21,794 nucleotides of DNA from a virus: positions 1 to 21,794 of the IMG/VR virus record IMGVR_UViG_3300036715_004281, one strand, 5' to 3'. Positions 6,466 through 14,401 of the stretch are shown piece after piece (the first letter of the stretch is position 1; each line of letters starts with the position of its first letter). Position numbers and translations under genes: made by a program. The notes beneath the pieces were generated by a model. The model saw only the letters and a program-made list of their open reading frames with translations, was not told the origin of the DNA and did no database searches.

Positions 6466-7061
6466 AGGGTCACCGCCCCGCCGAGCAGGCGCCCCTCCCT
6501 GGCCTCCCTGCCCTCGCTCTCCACCAGCTCGCCGGAGAGCAGGCCCAGGAGCACGGGGATGAGGGGGAGGCCATCGCCGACAAGATGCACAAATTGTGCT
6601 TCGATCGCGGCGTCGCCGAGGTGTGGCGGGTGTCCAGCCACATCAAGATAGGCAAGCCGACCGGCCGCCACCCGGACGAGCATTACGCCTACGTCAAGCC
6701 TGGCCCCGGGTCGGTCGACTGCCGCGGCGCGATGGCCGACGGCCGCGAGGTCCAGGCCGAGGTCAAGCACCTCCGCCAGCAGCGCCGGGAGAGCGGCAAC
6801 GGGCTCGCTCCGCTCCGTCTCGACCTCTCCCGCGTCAAGGAACACCAGCAGGCCCAGCTCGCCCGCTGCGAGGCCCGTGGCGGCGTCGCGGTCATCCTCT
6901 GCACGGTGCACGAGCTGCTCGCCTTCGCCGTCCCCTGGCGCGTCGCCCGGGCGGTGCTGGTCAGCGGCCGGGCCTCCCTCGATGAGGCGACCCTGCGGGC
7001 TCACACCTGCGTGCCCCTGCAGCCCTACCTCCGCGAGTTCGCCCGGCCGAGGTCCCCGTGA
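6462..7061 (+). CDS. RecU-like Holliday-junction resolvase (199 aa)
   Basis: Resembles RecU/PD-(D/E)XK resolvases, which cut four-way DNA junctions. The signature is SVDCRGAMADGREVQAEVKH: D86 begins the metal site, E100-x-K102 is the E-x-K pair, and a later KEHQQAQLARCEARGG helix and VAVILC strand match the conserved Q-x-x-L-...-GG block of RecU. Length (about 200) fits the family. GTG 6462 overlaps the previous stop. It is the last gene before the terminase genes, consistent with a job of removing branches from replicated DNA before packaging (inference). Confidence 0.75.
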   Translation: MKGHRPAEQAPLPGLPALALHQLAGEQAQEHGDEGEAIADKMHKLCFDRGVAEVWRVSSHIKIGKPTGRHPDEHYAYVKPGPGSVDCRGAMADGREVQAEVKHLRQQRRESGNGLAPLRLDLSRVKEHQQAQLARCEARGGVAVILCTVHELLAFAVPWRVARAVLVSGRASLDEATLRAHTCVPLQPYLREFARPRSP

Positions 7062-7672
7062 CCAAGAAAGGCAAAAAACAGCCGAGATCTGCCTCCCCCG
7101 ACGACGGTGGTTTGACTCCTGCGCGCGACCCTCCCCCCCCGCCCCCGGTCTGCCTTCTCGGGGAGGCTCCCCCAGTCGAGGACCGGGTTCGCCACATCGC
7201 CGCCCTCATGGCCGGGGGCTGGTGGTCCACCGCCAAGGCTCACGAACTGGCCGGGCGGTGGGGGCTCAGCCTGAGCGCGATCAAGTGGTCGTCGGCGGAG
7301 GCCTCGCGCCAGCTCAAGATGTCGCGCGGCGACCTCGACGAGCAGCGGGAGACCAACCTGGGCCGCCTCGAAGCCGCCTACACCCTCGCCATGGGCTCCG
7401 GGGATGCCCTCGCCGCCGTCACCGCCGTCAAGGCCATCGCCCAGGTCGACGGCACGCTCGCGCCGAAGAAGAGCGCCGAGACGGATGCCTCCGGGAAGGA
7501 TCTGCCCCGCACGCCCCCGCTCCCCCCGCAGCTGCAGGCCCTCGCCCAGGACCCCCGGTTCATCCGCCTCTGGGCACTCCTTGGCGCCCGCCCCACCCCC
7601 GCCCAGCTCGAGCAGCTGCAGGCCGGCACGGCGCCCGAGACCATCGCCGCGCTCCTGCCCCCAAAGGGTTGA
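7058..7672 (+). CDS. Probable terminase small subunit (204 aa)
   Basis: A basic, Pro-rich N-terminus (about 40 residues) precedes a helix-turn-helix-like segment, STAKAHELAGRWGLSLSAIK, after the RHIAALMAGGW helix. A long helical region follows (RETNLGRLEAAYTLAMGSGD, AAVTAVKAIAQV), suited to oligomerisation. Small terminases recognise phage DNA through an N-terminal HTH and form rings through helices, and this protein sits shortly upstream of the large terminase gene. The family match is by architecture and position rather than a diagnostic motif, so another HTH regulator is possible. GTG 7058 overlaps the resolvase stop; this is the last link in the chain of 4-base overlaps. Confidence 0.55.
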   Translation: MTKKGKKQPRSASPDDGGLTPARDPPPPPPVCLLGEAPPVEDRVRHIAALMAGGWWSTAKAHELAGRWGLSLSAIKWSSAEASRQLKMSRGDLDEQRETNLGRLEAAYTLAMGSGDALAAVTAVKAIAQVDGTLAPKKSAETDASGKDLPRTPPLPPQLQALAQDPRFIRLWALLGARPTPAQLEQLQAGTAPETIAALLPPKG

Positions 7673-7683
7673 GATGGAACCCT

Positions 7684-7753
7684 GCATGCCTGTCCAGTGG
7701 ATGAAGTTGATCGATGCATCCATCTGGTCCACCATGGATCGACCATGGGTACC
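7684..7753 (+). promoter_or_regulatory. Palindrome-rich leader with two overlapping hairpins
   Basis: Between the small-terminase gene and the next start, base composition falls and six palindromic hexamers occur in 70 bases: GCATGC, ATCGAT, ATGCAT, CCATGG twice and GGTACC. CCAGTGGATG (7694-7703) can pair with CATCCATCTGG (7717-7727, one bulged T). TGGTC (7725-7729) can pair with GACCA (7741-7745), and that stem covers the ATG at 7745. The two stems share bases and exclude one another. A translational switch or a processing site is possible; no promoter consensus is evident. Confidence 0.35.
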
Positions 7754-8302
7754 AAGACCGACGCCGCTCCCGCGCAGCCCGCCTCTCCCCTCCCCAAGGG
7801 CGACCCGCTCGCCCCCCAGCCCCCGCCGCAGCCCGGTGCGTCCCCGCTACCGAAGGGCGACCCGCTGAACCCCAACGGGCCCAACGGCCCGGGCCCCGGC
7901 GCCGCGCCCCAGGCCCCCCAGGGCAACCCGCCCGCGTCCCCCCCGCCCGATGACCGCCCCGCGGCCGACCGGGGCCAGGATGGCGAGGGCCCCGCCCCCG
8001 CGGACCTTCCCTCGGGCTTCGCTGCGGCGGCCAAGCAGTTCCGGCTTGGGGGCCACGCCCTCCTCGGCAAGATTGCCGAGACCGCCGGCCTGCCCGAGCC
8101 CGTGCGCTCTGCTGCCCACGACATCGCCTTCGCCGTGAACACCGGGCTCGCGCCGGCGGCGGTTCAGGGCCTGCAGAAGATCGGGCCCGAGGCCTTGGGG
8201 CGCCTCGTCGACGAGGTCATCGAGGAGAAGCTCGACCAGGCCGGGGTGACGGCCCTCCTGCGCGAGCGCTTCCCCGAGCCCCAGAAGCGCATCGTCGCCT
8301 GA
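7745..8302 (+). CDS. Hypothetical protein, proline-rich N-terminus (185 aa)
   Basis: I do not recognise this protein. The N-terminal ~80 residues are disordered, Pro/Gly/Asn-rich, and carry the exact nonapeptide SPLPKGDPL twice, 19 residues apart. The C-terminal ~95 residues form a helical domain (FAAAAKQFRLGGHALLGKIA, EALGRLVDEVIEEKLDQAG). The start is uncertain: ATG 7745 has only a weak upstream GGA; GTG 7697 in the same frame is also possible. ATG 7674 has a good AAAGGG site but reads another frame to a stop at 7868. It lies between packaging genes, so a structural or packaging role is likely. Confidence 0.6.
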   Translation: MGTKTDAAPAQPASPLPKGDPLAPQPPPQPGASPLPKGDPLNPNGPNGPGPGAAPQAPQGNPPASPPPDDRPAADRGQDGEGPAPADLPSGFAAAAKQFRLGGHALLGKIAETAGLPEPVRSAAHDIAFAVNTGLAPAAVQGLQKIGPEALGRLVDEVIEEKLDQAGVTALLRERFPEPQKRIVA

Positions 8303-8310
8303 CCTGGGCC

Positions 8311-8754
8311 GTGGTGGAGCTGCCCGCGGTCGTCACCCTCCTCTGCCTCGCGCTCGCTGTCGGCGCGGCGCTCGGGGCGTGGTGCGTCCTGCGCTTTGGC
8401 TCGCCTCCTCTGCCCGCTGGCGTGCCGCTCGCGCCGGCCCTGCTCCTTGCGCCGCCTCTGCCGCCCGCGCCGGCCCCGCTCCCGCCCGTGCCCCCCGGCC
8501 TGCTCGGGCGCTTCCTCGGGCCTGCTCGGGCTGCTGCCGAGGCAATGCACGAGGCCAGGGGCGAGGACCCCGAGGAGACCGCGCAGATCCTCGCCCAGCT
8601 CGCCGCTGATCACTGGAGCCTCGGCGTGGGCGAGCTGCGCCAGGCCCTCATCACCCACTCGGCCCTCACGCCCGCTCTCGCCGAGGTGCTCGCCGAGCGG
8701 GCGATCGTGGCCCTGGAGGCGCGCCATGCACTCGGCCCTCGCCCTCGCGCTTGA
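8311..8754 (+). CDS. Single-pass membrane protein, proline-rich (147 aa)
   Basis: GTG 8311 starts a protein with a clear N-terminal membrane helix at about residues 5-27 (VVTLLCLALAVGAALGAWCV), then a Leu/Pro/Ala-rich segment to about residue 70, then a helical domain of roughly 75 residues (PEETAQILAQLAADHW). This resembles a membrane-anchored protein with one cytoplasmic or periplasmic domain. A spanin or holin-associated role is conceivable but unsupported by any specific motif. Its 3' end overlaps the large-terminase start by 29 bases. Confidence 0.6.
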   Translation: MVELPAVVTLLCLALAVGAALGAWCVLRFGSPPLPAGVPLAPALLLAPPLPPAPAPLPPVPPGLLGRFLGPARAAAEAMHEARGEDPEETAQILAQLAADHWSLGVGELRQALITHSALTPALAEVLAERAIVALEARHALGPRPRA

Positions 8755-10531
8755 GGAGGCTCTGTCACCCGCGGAGCTCGAGGCCATCGCCCTCCGGCTC
8801 TGGGCGGACGAGATCGAGCGCGCCCGCACCGACGTCAACACCTTCGTCGAGCTGTGCGCCCGGAACGACCAGGAGGACGGCAGCCCGCCGTTCGTCCAGC
8901 AGTGGTTCCACCGCGAATGGCAGGAGAAGTGGTCGAACGAGCCGATCGTCGTCATTCACGGAGCCACGGGCTTCGGGAAGACCGAGCAGATCCTCTTCCA
9001 CCTGCTCTGGCGCATGGGGCGGAAACCCGGCATCCGGATCCTCCTCCTCGGCAAGCAGCAGGAGAACGCCCGCCGGCTCCTGCGGAAGATCCGTCGCCAG
9101 ATCGAGGCAAACCCGATGGTTCGGGCGGTGTTCCCGGAGCTGGTGCCGGGGCTCCCCTGGACTGATGACCGCCTGCGGCTCGCCGGCGCCGGCATCGACA
9201 CCACCACCGACACCGTCGAGACCTACGGCCTCGACTCGAGCCCGCTCGGCACGCGCGCCGACATCGTCCTCGCTGATGACGTGGTCGACTTCGAGAACAG
9301 CCTCACCGAATACCAGCGGAAGAAGCTCATTAGCTTCCTCGACCAGTCCATCCGGACGCGCATGACGACGCACGGCCAGTTCTTCATGCTGGCCAACGCC
9401 TGGCACGAGGACGACGCGGCCTTCGACTACTCGAAGCGCGCGGGCGTCTGGTACAAGGCCTATCCCGCGGCGAACGACTCGGGCGAGCTCCTCTGGCCTG
9501 CCTTCCGCCCCCAGGCCTGGCTCGACAAGCAGCGCGCCTCGACGCCCCTGGCGAGCTTCGAGCGGATGTACCTCTGCCGCCCCCGGAGCGACTCGACGCG
9601 CATCTTCCAGGGCCCCTGGTTCGCTCTCGCCCGGAAGCTCGGCGCGGGCGTGCAGCCGATCCGCCGTGTCGCGCAGGCCTTCGACCGGCAGGGCGCGCTC
9701 ATCGACCCGGCGAAGATCCACCTGATGGGCGTCATGATGGCGACCCGCATGCGGGTTGTCATCGGCGTCGACCTCGCGACGGGCAAGAGCGAGAAGAAGC
9801 GAAAGAGCGACCTCACCGTGTTCTTCGTCCTCGGGATTCACCCCGACGGCCGTCGGCAGGTTCTCTGGATCGAGAAGGGACGCTGGTCGGCGGACGTCAC
9901 CCTCGAGCGCCTTCGCGCCCTCGACCAGCGCTACCAGCCTGAGCTCTTCGTCGTCGAGGACAACGGCGCCCAGGTCTTTTTGTCCCAGTTTGCCCGCGCC
10001 GCGGGGCTCGAGACGCCGATCTTCGACTTCTCGACGAACGCGCAGAAATGGCACGAGAGCCTGGGAATCGAGGGCATCGGCGTCGAGATGCGCGCCGGCC
10101 GGTGGATCATCCCCGCGCCGGCCGAGAACGACAACGAGAGCGAGTACCGGGGCCGGCTCGAGGCCGAGGAGCTCGAGGCCTACCTCGCGATCCGCGACTG
10201 GTCCTCGCACCTCCTCGACTTCTCCCGCGTCGGCCACACCGCCGACGACGTGATGGCCGGCTATTTCGCCAAGCAGGGCGCGCTGATGATCGCCGGCGGG
10301 ACCTTCCAGCACAGCCACGCGGCCGAGATGGAGACCCTGCCGCCCGAGTTCCGCGACCAGCAGGCGATCGGCGACTGGGGCACCGTCCAGGCCCTCTTTG
10401 CGCCCGCCCCGCCGGCCGCAGCCCCCGTCGCCGAGATCGCCCCCGCGGCTCCTTCGCCTGCAGCCCCGGTCGATCCGACTGTTCCCGCCCTCCCCGACCA
10501 CATCCGGCGCCTCTTCGGCGCTGCTGCTTGA
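8726..10531 (+). CDS. terL: Terminase large subunit (601 aa)
   Basis: The packaging motor ATPase and nuclease. The ATPase has Walker A GATGFGKT (79-86), Walker B IVLADD (180-185) and the coupling-type segment LANAWHEDD. The RNase H-like nuclease has IGVDLATG (D349), SDLTVFF (D362), VVEDNGAQ (E411-D412) and TADDVMAGY (D507-D508), i.e. the expected acidic residues for two-metal cleavage of concatemers. The tail beyond residue ~550 is Ala/Pro-rich. ATG 8726 has GGAGG six bases upstream (8715-8719). About 600 residues is a usual length. The portal gene follows nine bases later. Confidence 0.95.
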   Translation: MHSALALALEEALSPAELEAIALRLWADEIERARTDVNTFVELCARNDQEDGSPPFVQQWFHREWQEKWSNEPIVVIHGATGFGKTEQILFHLLWRMGRKPGIRILLLGKQQENARRLLRKIRRQIEANPMVRAVFPELVPGLPWTDDRLRLAGAGIDTTTDTVETYGLDSSPLGTRADIVLADDVVDFENSLTEYQRKKLISFLDQSIRTRMTTHGQFFMLANAWHEDDAAFDYSKRAGVWYKAYPAANDSGELLWPAFRPQAWLDKQRASTPLASFERMYLCRPRSDSTRIFQGPWFALARKLGAGVQPIRRVAQAFDRQGALIDPAKIHLMGVMMATRMRVVIGVDLATGKSEKKRKSDLTVFFVLGIHPDGRRQVLWIEKGRWSADVTLERLRALDQRYQPELFVVEDNGAQVFLSQFARAAGLETPIFDFSTNAQKWHESLGIEGIGVEMRAGRWIIPAPAENDNESEYRGRLEAEELEAYLAIRDWSSHLLDFSRVGHTADDVMAGYFAKQGALMIAGGTFQHSHAAEMETLPPEFRDQQAIGDWGTVQALFAPAPPAAAPVAEIAPAAPSPAAPVDPTVPALPDHIRRLFGAAA

Positions 10532-10539
10532 GGCCCTCC

Positions 10540-12144
10540 ATGGACCCCGTCACGGACTTCCTCGCCCTCGCCCTCTTGCCCGAGAAACTGGCTGCGACCT
10601 TGCGCCACCGCCGGCTCGTGATGAGGGAGCGGTACTGGCGCGGCACGCAGTACGAGGATCGGCCCCTCGACATTCAGGGCTACCGCAAGGCCAGCCGCGT
10701 CTACGGCTCGGGTGTCCGGACGCCGCCCTGGGAGGAGCGGGATCCCGGCGCGGTCTGGAACCTGCGGGGCGAGGTGGTCTCCGAGATCACCGACTGGACC
10801 CTCGCCGGCGACAGCTGGTGCCGCCTCACCGTCGCCGACGACGAGGCCGCCGAGGACTGGCTCGGGGCCGTGGCCGGGCTCACCAACATGAGCGACGTGC
10901 TCGCCCAGGCCCGCGACTACGGGGGCGCGATGGGCACAGCCGTCGTGTCCTTCCTCTGGCGCGAGGGCCGGTGCTCGCTTGAGGCCCACAACCCCCGCCT
11001 CTGCTGGCCCCTCGCCTGGCGCGACGCCCAGGAGCACCGCCCTGCCGCCGTCGCCATGGTCTTCCGGGGCGAGGATCCCTTCGCCGGCAGCGACGACGAG
11101 CAGCCTCTCTTCGCCCGCATCTGGACCGAGACCGATGAGTCGCTGCACGAGCGGGTGAAGAACCCCGACGGCTCCGAGAAGCCCTGGCGCTGGGAGGAGG
11201 TCGAGCGCGTGGCTCACAGCTTCGGGTTCTGCCCCGTGTACTGGTACCCCCAGCACGCGGTCTCGGGCTCGCACGAGGGCACCCCGGACGGCGCCGAGAC
11301 CGAGGGCGAGATCGACGAGGCCAACATGCTCTTCGCCGCCGCGGGCGTCACGACCATGCGGAACGCTGACGACACGCTCGTCATCCGGGAGGACCCGGCG
11401 CTCAACCCCGGCAACGTCCGGAAGGGCGCCTTCAACACGATCTTCGCCCGGGGCGGCGCCGAGATCCTGAGCCAGAAGGGCGAGTCGGCCACCATCTGTA
11501 TGACCATCGCCGAGAAGCGCGCGCAGCACGTCTATCGGCAAAGCGGCGTCGTCATGGTGGACGTCGAGACGCTCAAGGGCGCGGTCTCGGGGGAGTCCCT
11601 CCGGCGCATCTTCCAGCGCACGCTCAAGACCGCTGCCACGGGACGCCGGGGCTATGCCAAGGGCCTGATCGTGCCCCTCGCCCAAGGCCTCCTCGCCTCG
11701 GCGCGAATCCTCCTCGCCCGGGGCCTCGCGCTCGACGTGCCGCCCCGCGTGACCTCGGAGGAGGTCCTGGGCGCCGTCAAGGTCGAGCCCCGCATCCCGG
11801 GCAAGTCGAGCTTCGTCGAGTGCGTGTGGCCTGACGCCTTCCCGCCCGGCATCACCGACCAGAAGGCCATGATCGACGCGGCCGGCGCCGCCACCGGGGG
11901 CAAGCAGGTCATGAGCCGGGCGACGGCCGTGGCCTGGCTCGCCGCCAGCGCCATCCCGATCACCTCGGTGCAGGAGGAGCTCGAAGCCATCGAGGCCGAC
12001 GAGGAGGCCGCGGCCGAGCGCCAGCAGACCGCCTTCGGCCTCGCGCCGGACACCCCGGGCGCCGCGGGCCCGATCGGGGCGAAGGACCCCGCGGAAGGCG
12101 AGCAGGAGGCCGAGACGAGCGGCGGGAAGGTGGCAGCGGAATGA
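10540..12144 (+). CDS. Portal protein (534 aa)
   Basis: Assigned as the portal, the dodecameric channel at one capsid vertex, from size (about 530 residues), position between TerL and the MuF-like head protein, and overall pattern. An early basic segment (RERYWRGTQYEDRPLDIQGY) and a mixed beta region are followed by a long helical stem stretch, GAVSGESLRRIFQRTLKTAA, and an acidic Glu/Ala-rich C-terminal tail from about residue 480. The protein is not of the lambda GpB type; it is nearer SPP1-type or uncharacterised portals. ATG 10540 follows TerL by 8 bases. The stop overlaps the zinc-ribbon gene's ATG. Confidence 0.8.
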   Translation: MDPVTDFLALALLPEKLAATLRHRRLVMRERYWRGTQYEDRPLDIQGYRKASRVYGSGVRTPPWEERDPGAVWNLRGEVVSEITDWTLAGDSWCRLTVADDEAAEDWLGAVAGLTNMSDVLAQARDYGGAMGTAVVSFLWREGRCSLEAHNPRLCWPLAWRDAQEHRPAAVAMVFRGEDPFAGSDDEQPLFARIWTETDESLHERVKNPDGSEKPWRWEEVERVAHSFGFCPVYWYPQHAVSGSHEGTPDGAETEGEIDEANMLFAAAGVTTMRNADDTLVIREDPALNPGNVRKGAFNTIFARGGAEILSQKGESATICMTIAEKRAQHVYRQSGVVMVDVETLKGAVSGESLRRIFQRTLKTAATGRRGYAKGLIVPLAQGLLASARILLARGLALDVPPRVTSEEVLGAVKVEPRIPGKSSFVECVWPDAFPPGITDQKAMIDAAGAATGGKQVMSRATAVAWLAASAIPITSVQEELEAIEADEEAAAERQQTAFGLAPDTPGAAGPIGAKDPAEGEQEAETSGGKVAAE

Positions 12145-12341
12145 GCCAGCCGGCCCCGCCCACGCTCATTGAGCTCGACGACTATCGGCCCGTCTGGGCC
12201 ACCTCAAAGGCCCGCTGCGGGGCTTGTGGGCATCGCTGGATCGCGGCCTGGCCCGCGGGCCTCGGGTCCAGGGATCACGGCTGGGAGTGCTCGGCCTGCG
12301 GGCAACTGGCCGGGCTCGAAGTCGAGCGCGTGCTTGGGTAG
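12141..12341 (+). CDS. Zinc-ribbon protein between portal and MuF genes (66 aa)
   Basis: A small zinc ribbon with C26-x2-C29 (RCGACGHRW) and C50-x2-C53 (ECSACGQ), after a short LIELDDYRPVWAT segment. ATG 12141 overlaps the portal stop. The gene ends at TAG 12339-12341, the only non-TGA stop in the window. The same frame continues as the MuF gene after one codon (CCC) and a TTG. It may therefore be made both alone and, by amber readthrough, as an N-terminal extension of MuF. Role otherwise unknown; it could be a minor virion or DNA-contacting protein. Confidence 0.75.
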   Translation: MSQPAPPTLIELDDYRPVWATSKARCGACGHRWIAAWPAGLGSRDHGWECSACGQLAGLEVERVLG

Positions 12342-12344
12342 CCC

Positions 12345-14198
12345 TTGGCCCGCTCGCCCGTCGTCCCCCGCTCCTTCGTCGAGCCGGTCCCCGCGGCCCA
12401 GGCGCGCAGCCGCGTCCAAGAGATCGTCGACGCCGACCGGGCCGAGGTCGAGCGGGCCCTCATCACGAGGAGCAAGCAGGAGCTGCTCATCCTCCTGTTC
12501 CGCGCCGAGGCCGAGCTGGCCGCCGATGTCCGGCGCCTTGAGGGGCCCGAGGGAAAGGAGCGGACCTGGACCCAGCACGACGCCGACGCCTCGCTCGCGC
12601 AGATGAGGCTCGTGCTCGGACGCGTCGAGCCACGCTTCGTAAAGGTCCTGCAGAAGCAGGGCCTCATGGCCTACGGCCTCGGGGTCAAGGCCGCGATCGA
12701 CGTGCTCGCGCACTACGAGCAGGCCTCGGGCGGGGTGCTGCGGCCGCTCGCCCTCCGGCCCGCGCTCGCGCTCGAGCAGACCCTCATGAGCCGCTATCCC
12801 TCTTCGGTGGCCCGCTACGGCGCCCACGCGGTCGAGGTGTTTCGGCGCGAGCTGCAGACCGGCGTGCTCGCGGGTCGGACCTTCAGCGAGATGACGAAGC
12901 GCCTCGAGACGAAGGGGGGCGACCCCGGGGCCCTCGTGCAGAGCGCGGGGTGGGCGGCGCGGATTGTCCGCACCGAGGCAATGCACGCCTACGCCACCGG
13001 CACTGATCAGGAGATCCACGCCCAGCGGCTGCGGCGATTCCCCGACCTGTGCCGGAAGCTCATCGAGACCTTCGACAGCCGCACGGCCGCCGACAGCCGC
13101 GTCGCGCACGGCGAGGTCCGCGGCCCCGATGACCCCTTCGTCGACGGCGCCGGGCGCATCTACATGATCCCCCCCGGCCGCCCCAACGACAGGGCCGTGA
13201 TCATCCCCTGGCGCCGGGCCTGGGAAGAGCCAGAGAGCACCGCGCCGGGGCCTGTGGTGCCGCGGCCCGTCGTGGTTCGTCCTGTGGCGATCATCCCTCC
13301 ACCGGCGCCGCCAGCGCCGCCAGCCCCGCCCCCTCCAACACCCTCGATCGTCGTGCGGCCTGCCGAGCTTCCCGCGACGACCATGGCGCGAGCCTTCCTG
13401 GCCGCCAATGGCAGCCGCAGCCCTGGCAACCAGGCTCGCCAGCGCACTGCCGTCCGCGCGATGCTCGAGGGTGAAGGGATCACCTCGGTCGACGTGGCGG
13501 CGTCGCGCCCTGACGCGGGCAAGATGCACATTTTCCCGGGAAGGGGCTCTCTTCGCGGAACGCACGACTGGCGCGGCAAGATCAAGATCCAGCGCCAGGT
13601 GTTCGACGAGGCGATCGCAGGCATGCGTGCTCTCGACGCAGGGCACACCCTGACCAACCCACAGATCAACGGACTGCGGACGCTCACGCACGAGGAGCTG
13701 CACGGAGCGAGCCGCATCCAGCCGGGGGGCTATCGCGCGCACGGCGTTGGCATCGAGGAGGCGCTCACCGAGCTTTCCGCTCGTCGGCTCCTCGCCAGCC
13801 GCCTCGGTCTTCTGCCCGACACCCTGCCCCACGATCACCCCCTGTCAGGTCCTTTCGTCGACCCGATCACGGGAGAGTTCCGTCACGGGCGGCCCGGCTC
13901 CTACGATCACTTCATCGAACGCCTGGCCGAGCACGTCGCCACGGTCAGCATCCCCACCACGGCCCCGCGGAGCGAGATCCTCGCTCGTCGCGCCCTGATC
14001 CCGCTCCAGCTCGAGGCCGCGGTGAAGGTTCTCCGGGGGCCCTCGACTCCCCCCTCAGCCTCGATCGCCACTCCCAACGAGCACGCCCAGGCGCTCGGGC
14101 GCGCCCTTGGCTTTTCCCCCGCGCAGGTCGACACCTTCGTTGCTATCCTGCAGTCTGACCCGCGGATGATGCAGGCGCGGAGGCGGCGACGACGATGA
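12345..14198 (+). CDS. MuF head-morphogenesis protein with C-terminal HEXXH metallopeptidase-like domain (617 aa)
   Basis: Residues ~1-290 are Mu gpF-like: helical, then RIVRTEAMHAYATG (from 206), with a late FDSRTAADSRVAHGEVRG and MIPPGRPNDRAVIIPW in place of the usual PNCRC ending. Residues ~300-345 are a Pro/Ala/Val linker. The C-terminal ~270 residues are a distinct domain with THEELHGAS (HEELH 449-453) and GIEEALTELSAR (E471, E472, E476), the layout of a gluzincin-type zinc peptidase. MuF proteins connect portal and capsid, and phage MuF proteins with variable C-terminal enzymes are known as polymorphic toxins. A prohead-maturation protease is an alternative, as no other head protease is visible. 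The TTG start lacks a clear Shine-Dalgarno. Confidence 0.8.
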   Translation: MARSPVVPRSFVEPVPAAQARSRVQEIVDADRAEVERALITRSKQELLILLFRAEAELAADVRRLEGPEGKERTWTQHDADASLAQMRLVLGRVEPRFVKVLQKQGLMAYGLGVKAAIDVLAHYEQASGGVLRPLALRPALALEQTLMSRYPSSVARYGAHAVEVFRRELQTGVLAGRTFSEMTKRLETKGGDPGALVQSAGWAARIVRTEAMHAYATGTDQEIHAQRLRRFPDLCRKLIETFDSRTAADSRVAHGEVRGPDDPFVDGAGRIYMIPPGRPNDRAVIIPWRRAWEEPESTAPGPVVPRPVVVRPVAIIPPPAPPAPPAPPPPTPSIVVRPAELPATTMARAFLAANGSRSPGNQARQRTAVRAMLEGEGITSVDVAASRPDAGKMHIFPGRGSLRGTHDWRGKIKIQRQVFDEAIAGMRALDAGHTLTNPQINGLRTLTHEELHGASRIQPGGYRAHGVGIEEALTELSARRLLASRLGLLPDTLPHDHPLSGPFVDPITGEFRHGRPGSYDHFIERLAEHVATVSIPTTAPRSEILARRALIPLQLEAAVKVLRGPSTPPSASIATPNEHAQALGRALGFSPAQVDTFVAILQSDPRMMQARRRRRR

Positions 14199-14395
14199 GC
14201 GAGCCCAGCGAAGACGACGACTACCTCGATTATCCTGGCCGGAATGACGTCCCGGGCGCGCTCGCGTTCATCCGGGAGGTCGGCTCCCTCAACAGCGACG
14301 ACGTCGAGGTGCTGCTCAGGCTGCAGGACGATCCGACCGAACTGGAAGCCGCGATCGAGAAGCTCGAGGCCGAGGGCTTCCCCGTCGACGACTGA
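14195..14395 (+). CDS. Very acidic small protein, candidate immunity or DNA-mimic (66 aa)
   Basis: ATG 14195 overlaps the MuF stop, so the two are translationally coupled. Of 66 residues, 20 are Asp/Glu and only 4 are Lys/Arg. The N-terminus is SEPSEDDDYLDYPG, followed by two probable helices (NDVPGALAFIREVG and PTELEAAIEKLEAEG). Immunity proteins of polymorphic toxins are often small, acidic and placed right after the toxin gene, which fits; acidic DNA mimics that block restriction enzymes are an alternative. No family is recognised. The gene ends six bases before the stop of the convergent reverse-strand cassette. Confidence 0.65.
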   Translation: MSEPSEDDDYLDYPGRNDVPGALAFIREVGSLNSDDVEVLLRLQDDPTELEAAIEKLEAEGFPVDD

Positions 14396-14401
14396 TGTCG
14401 C

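Noticed and set aside
7684-7753. Vector multiple-cloning-site contamination suggested by clustered restriction palindromes
   Set aside because: The order does not match a known polylinker, and the sequence continues smoothly into phage genes on both sides.
12339-12341. Genome-wide reassignment of TAG
   Set aside because: Only one TAG is involved and TGA preference is expected at this GC content. Local readthrough or a normal stop explains it.
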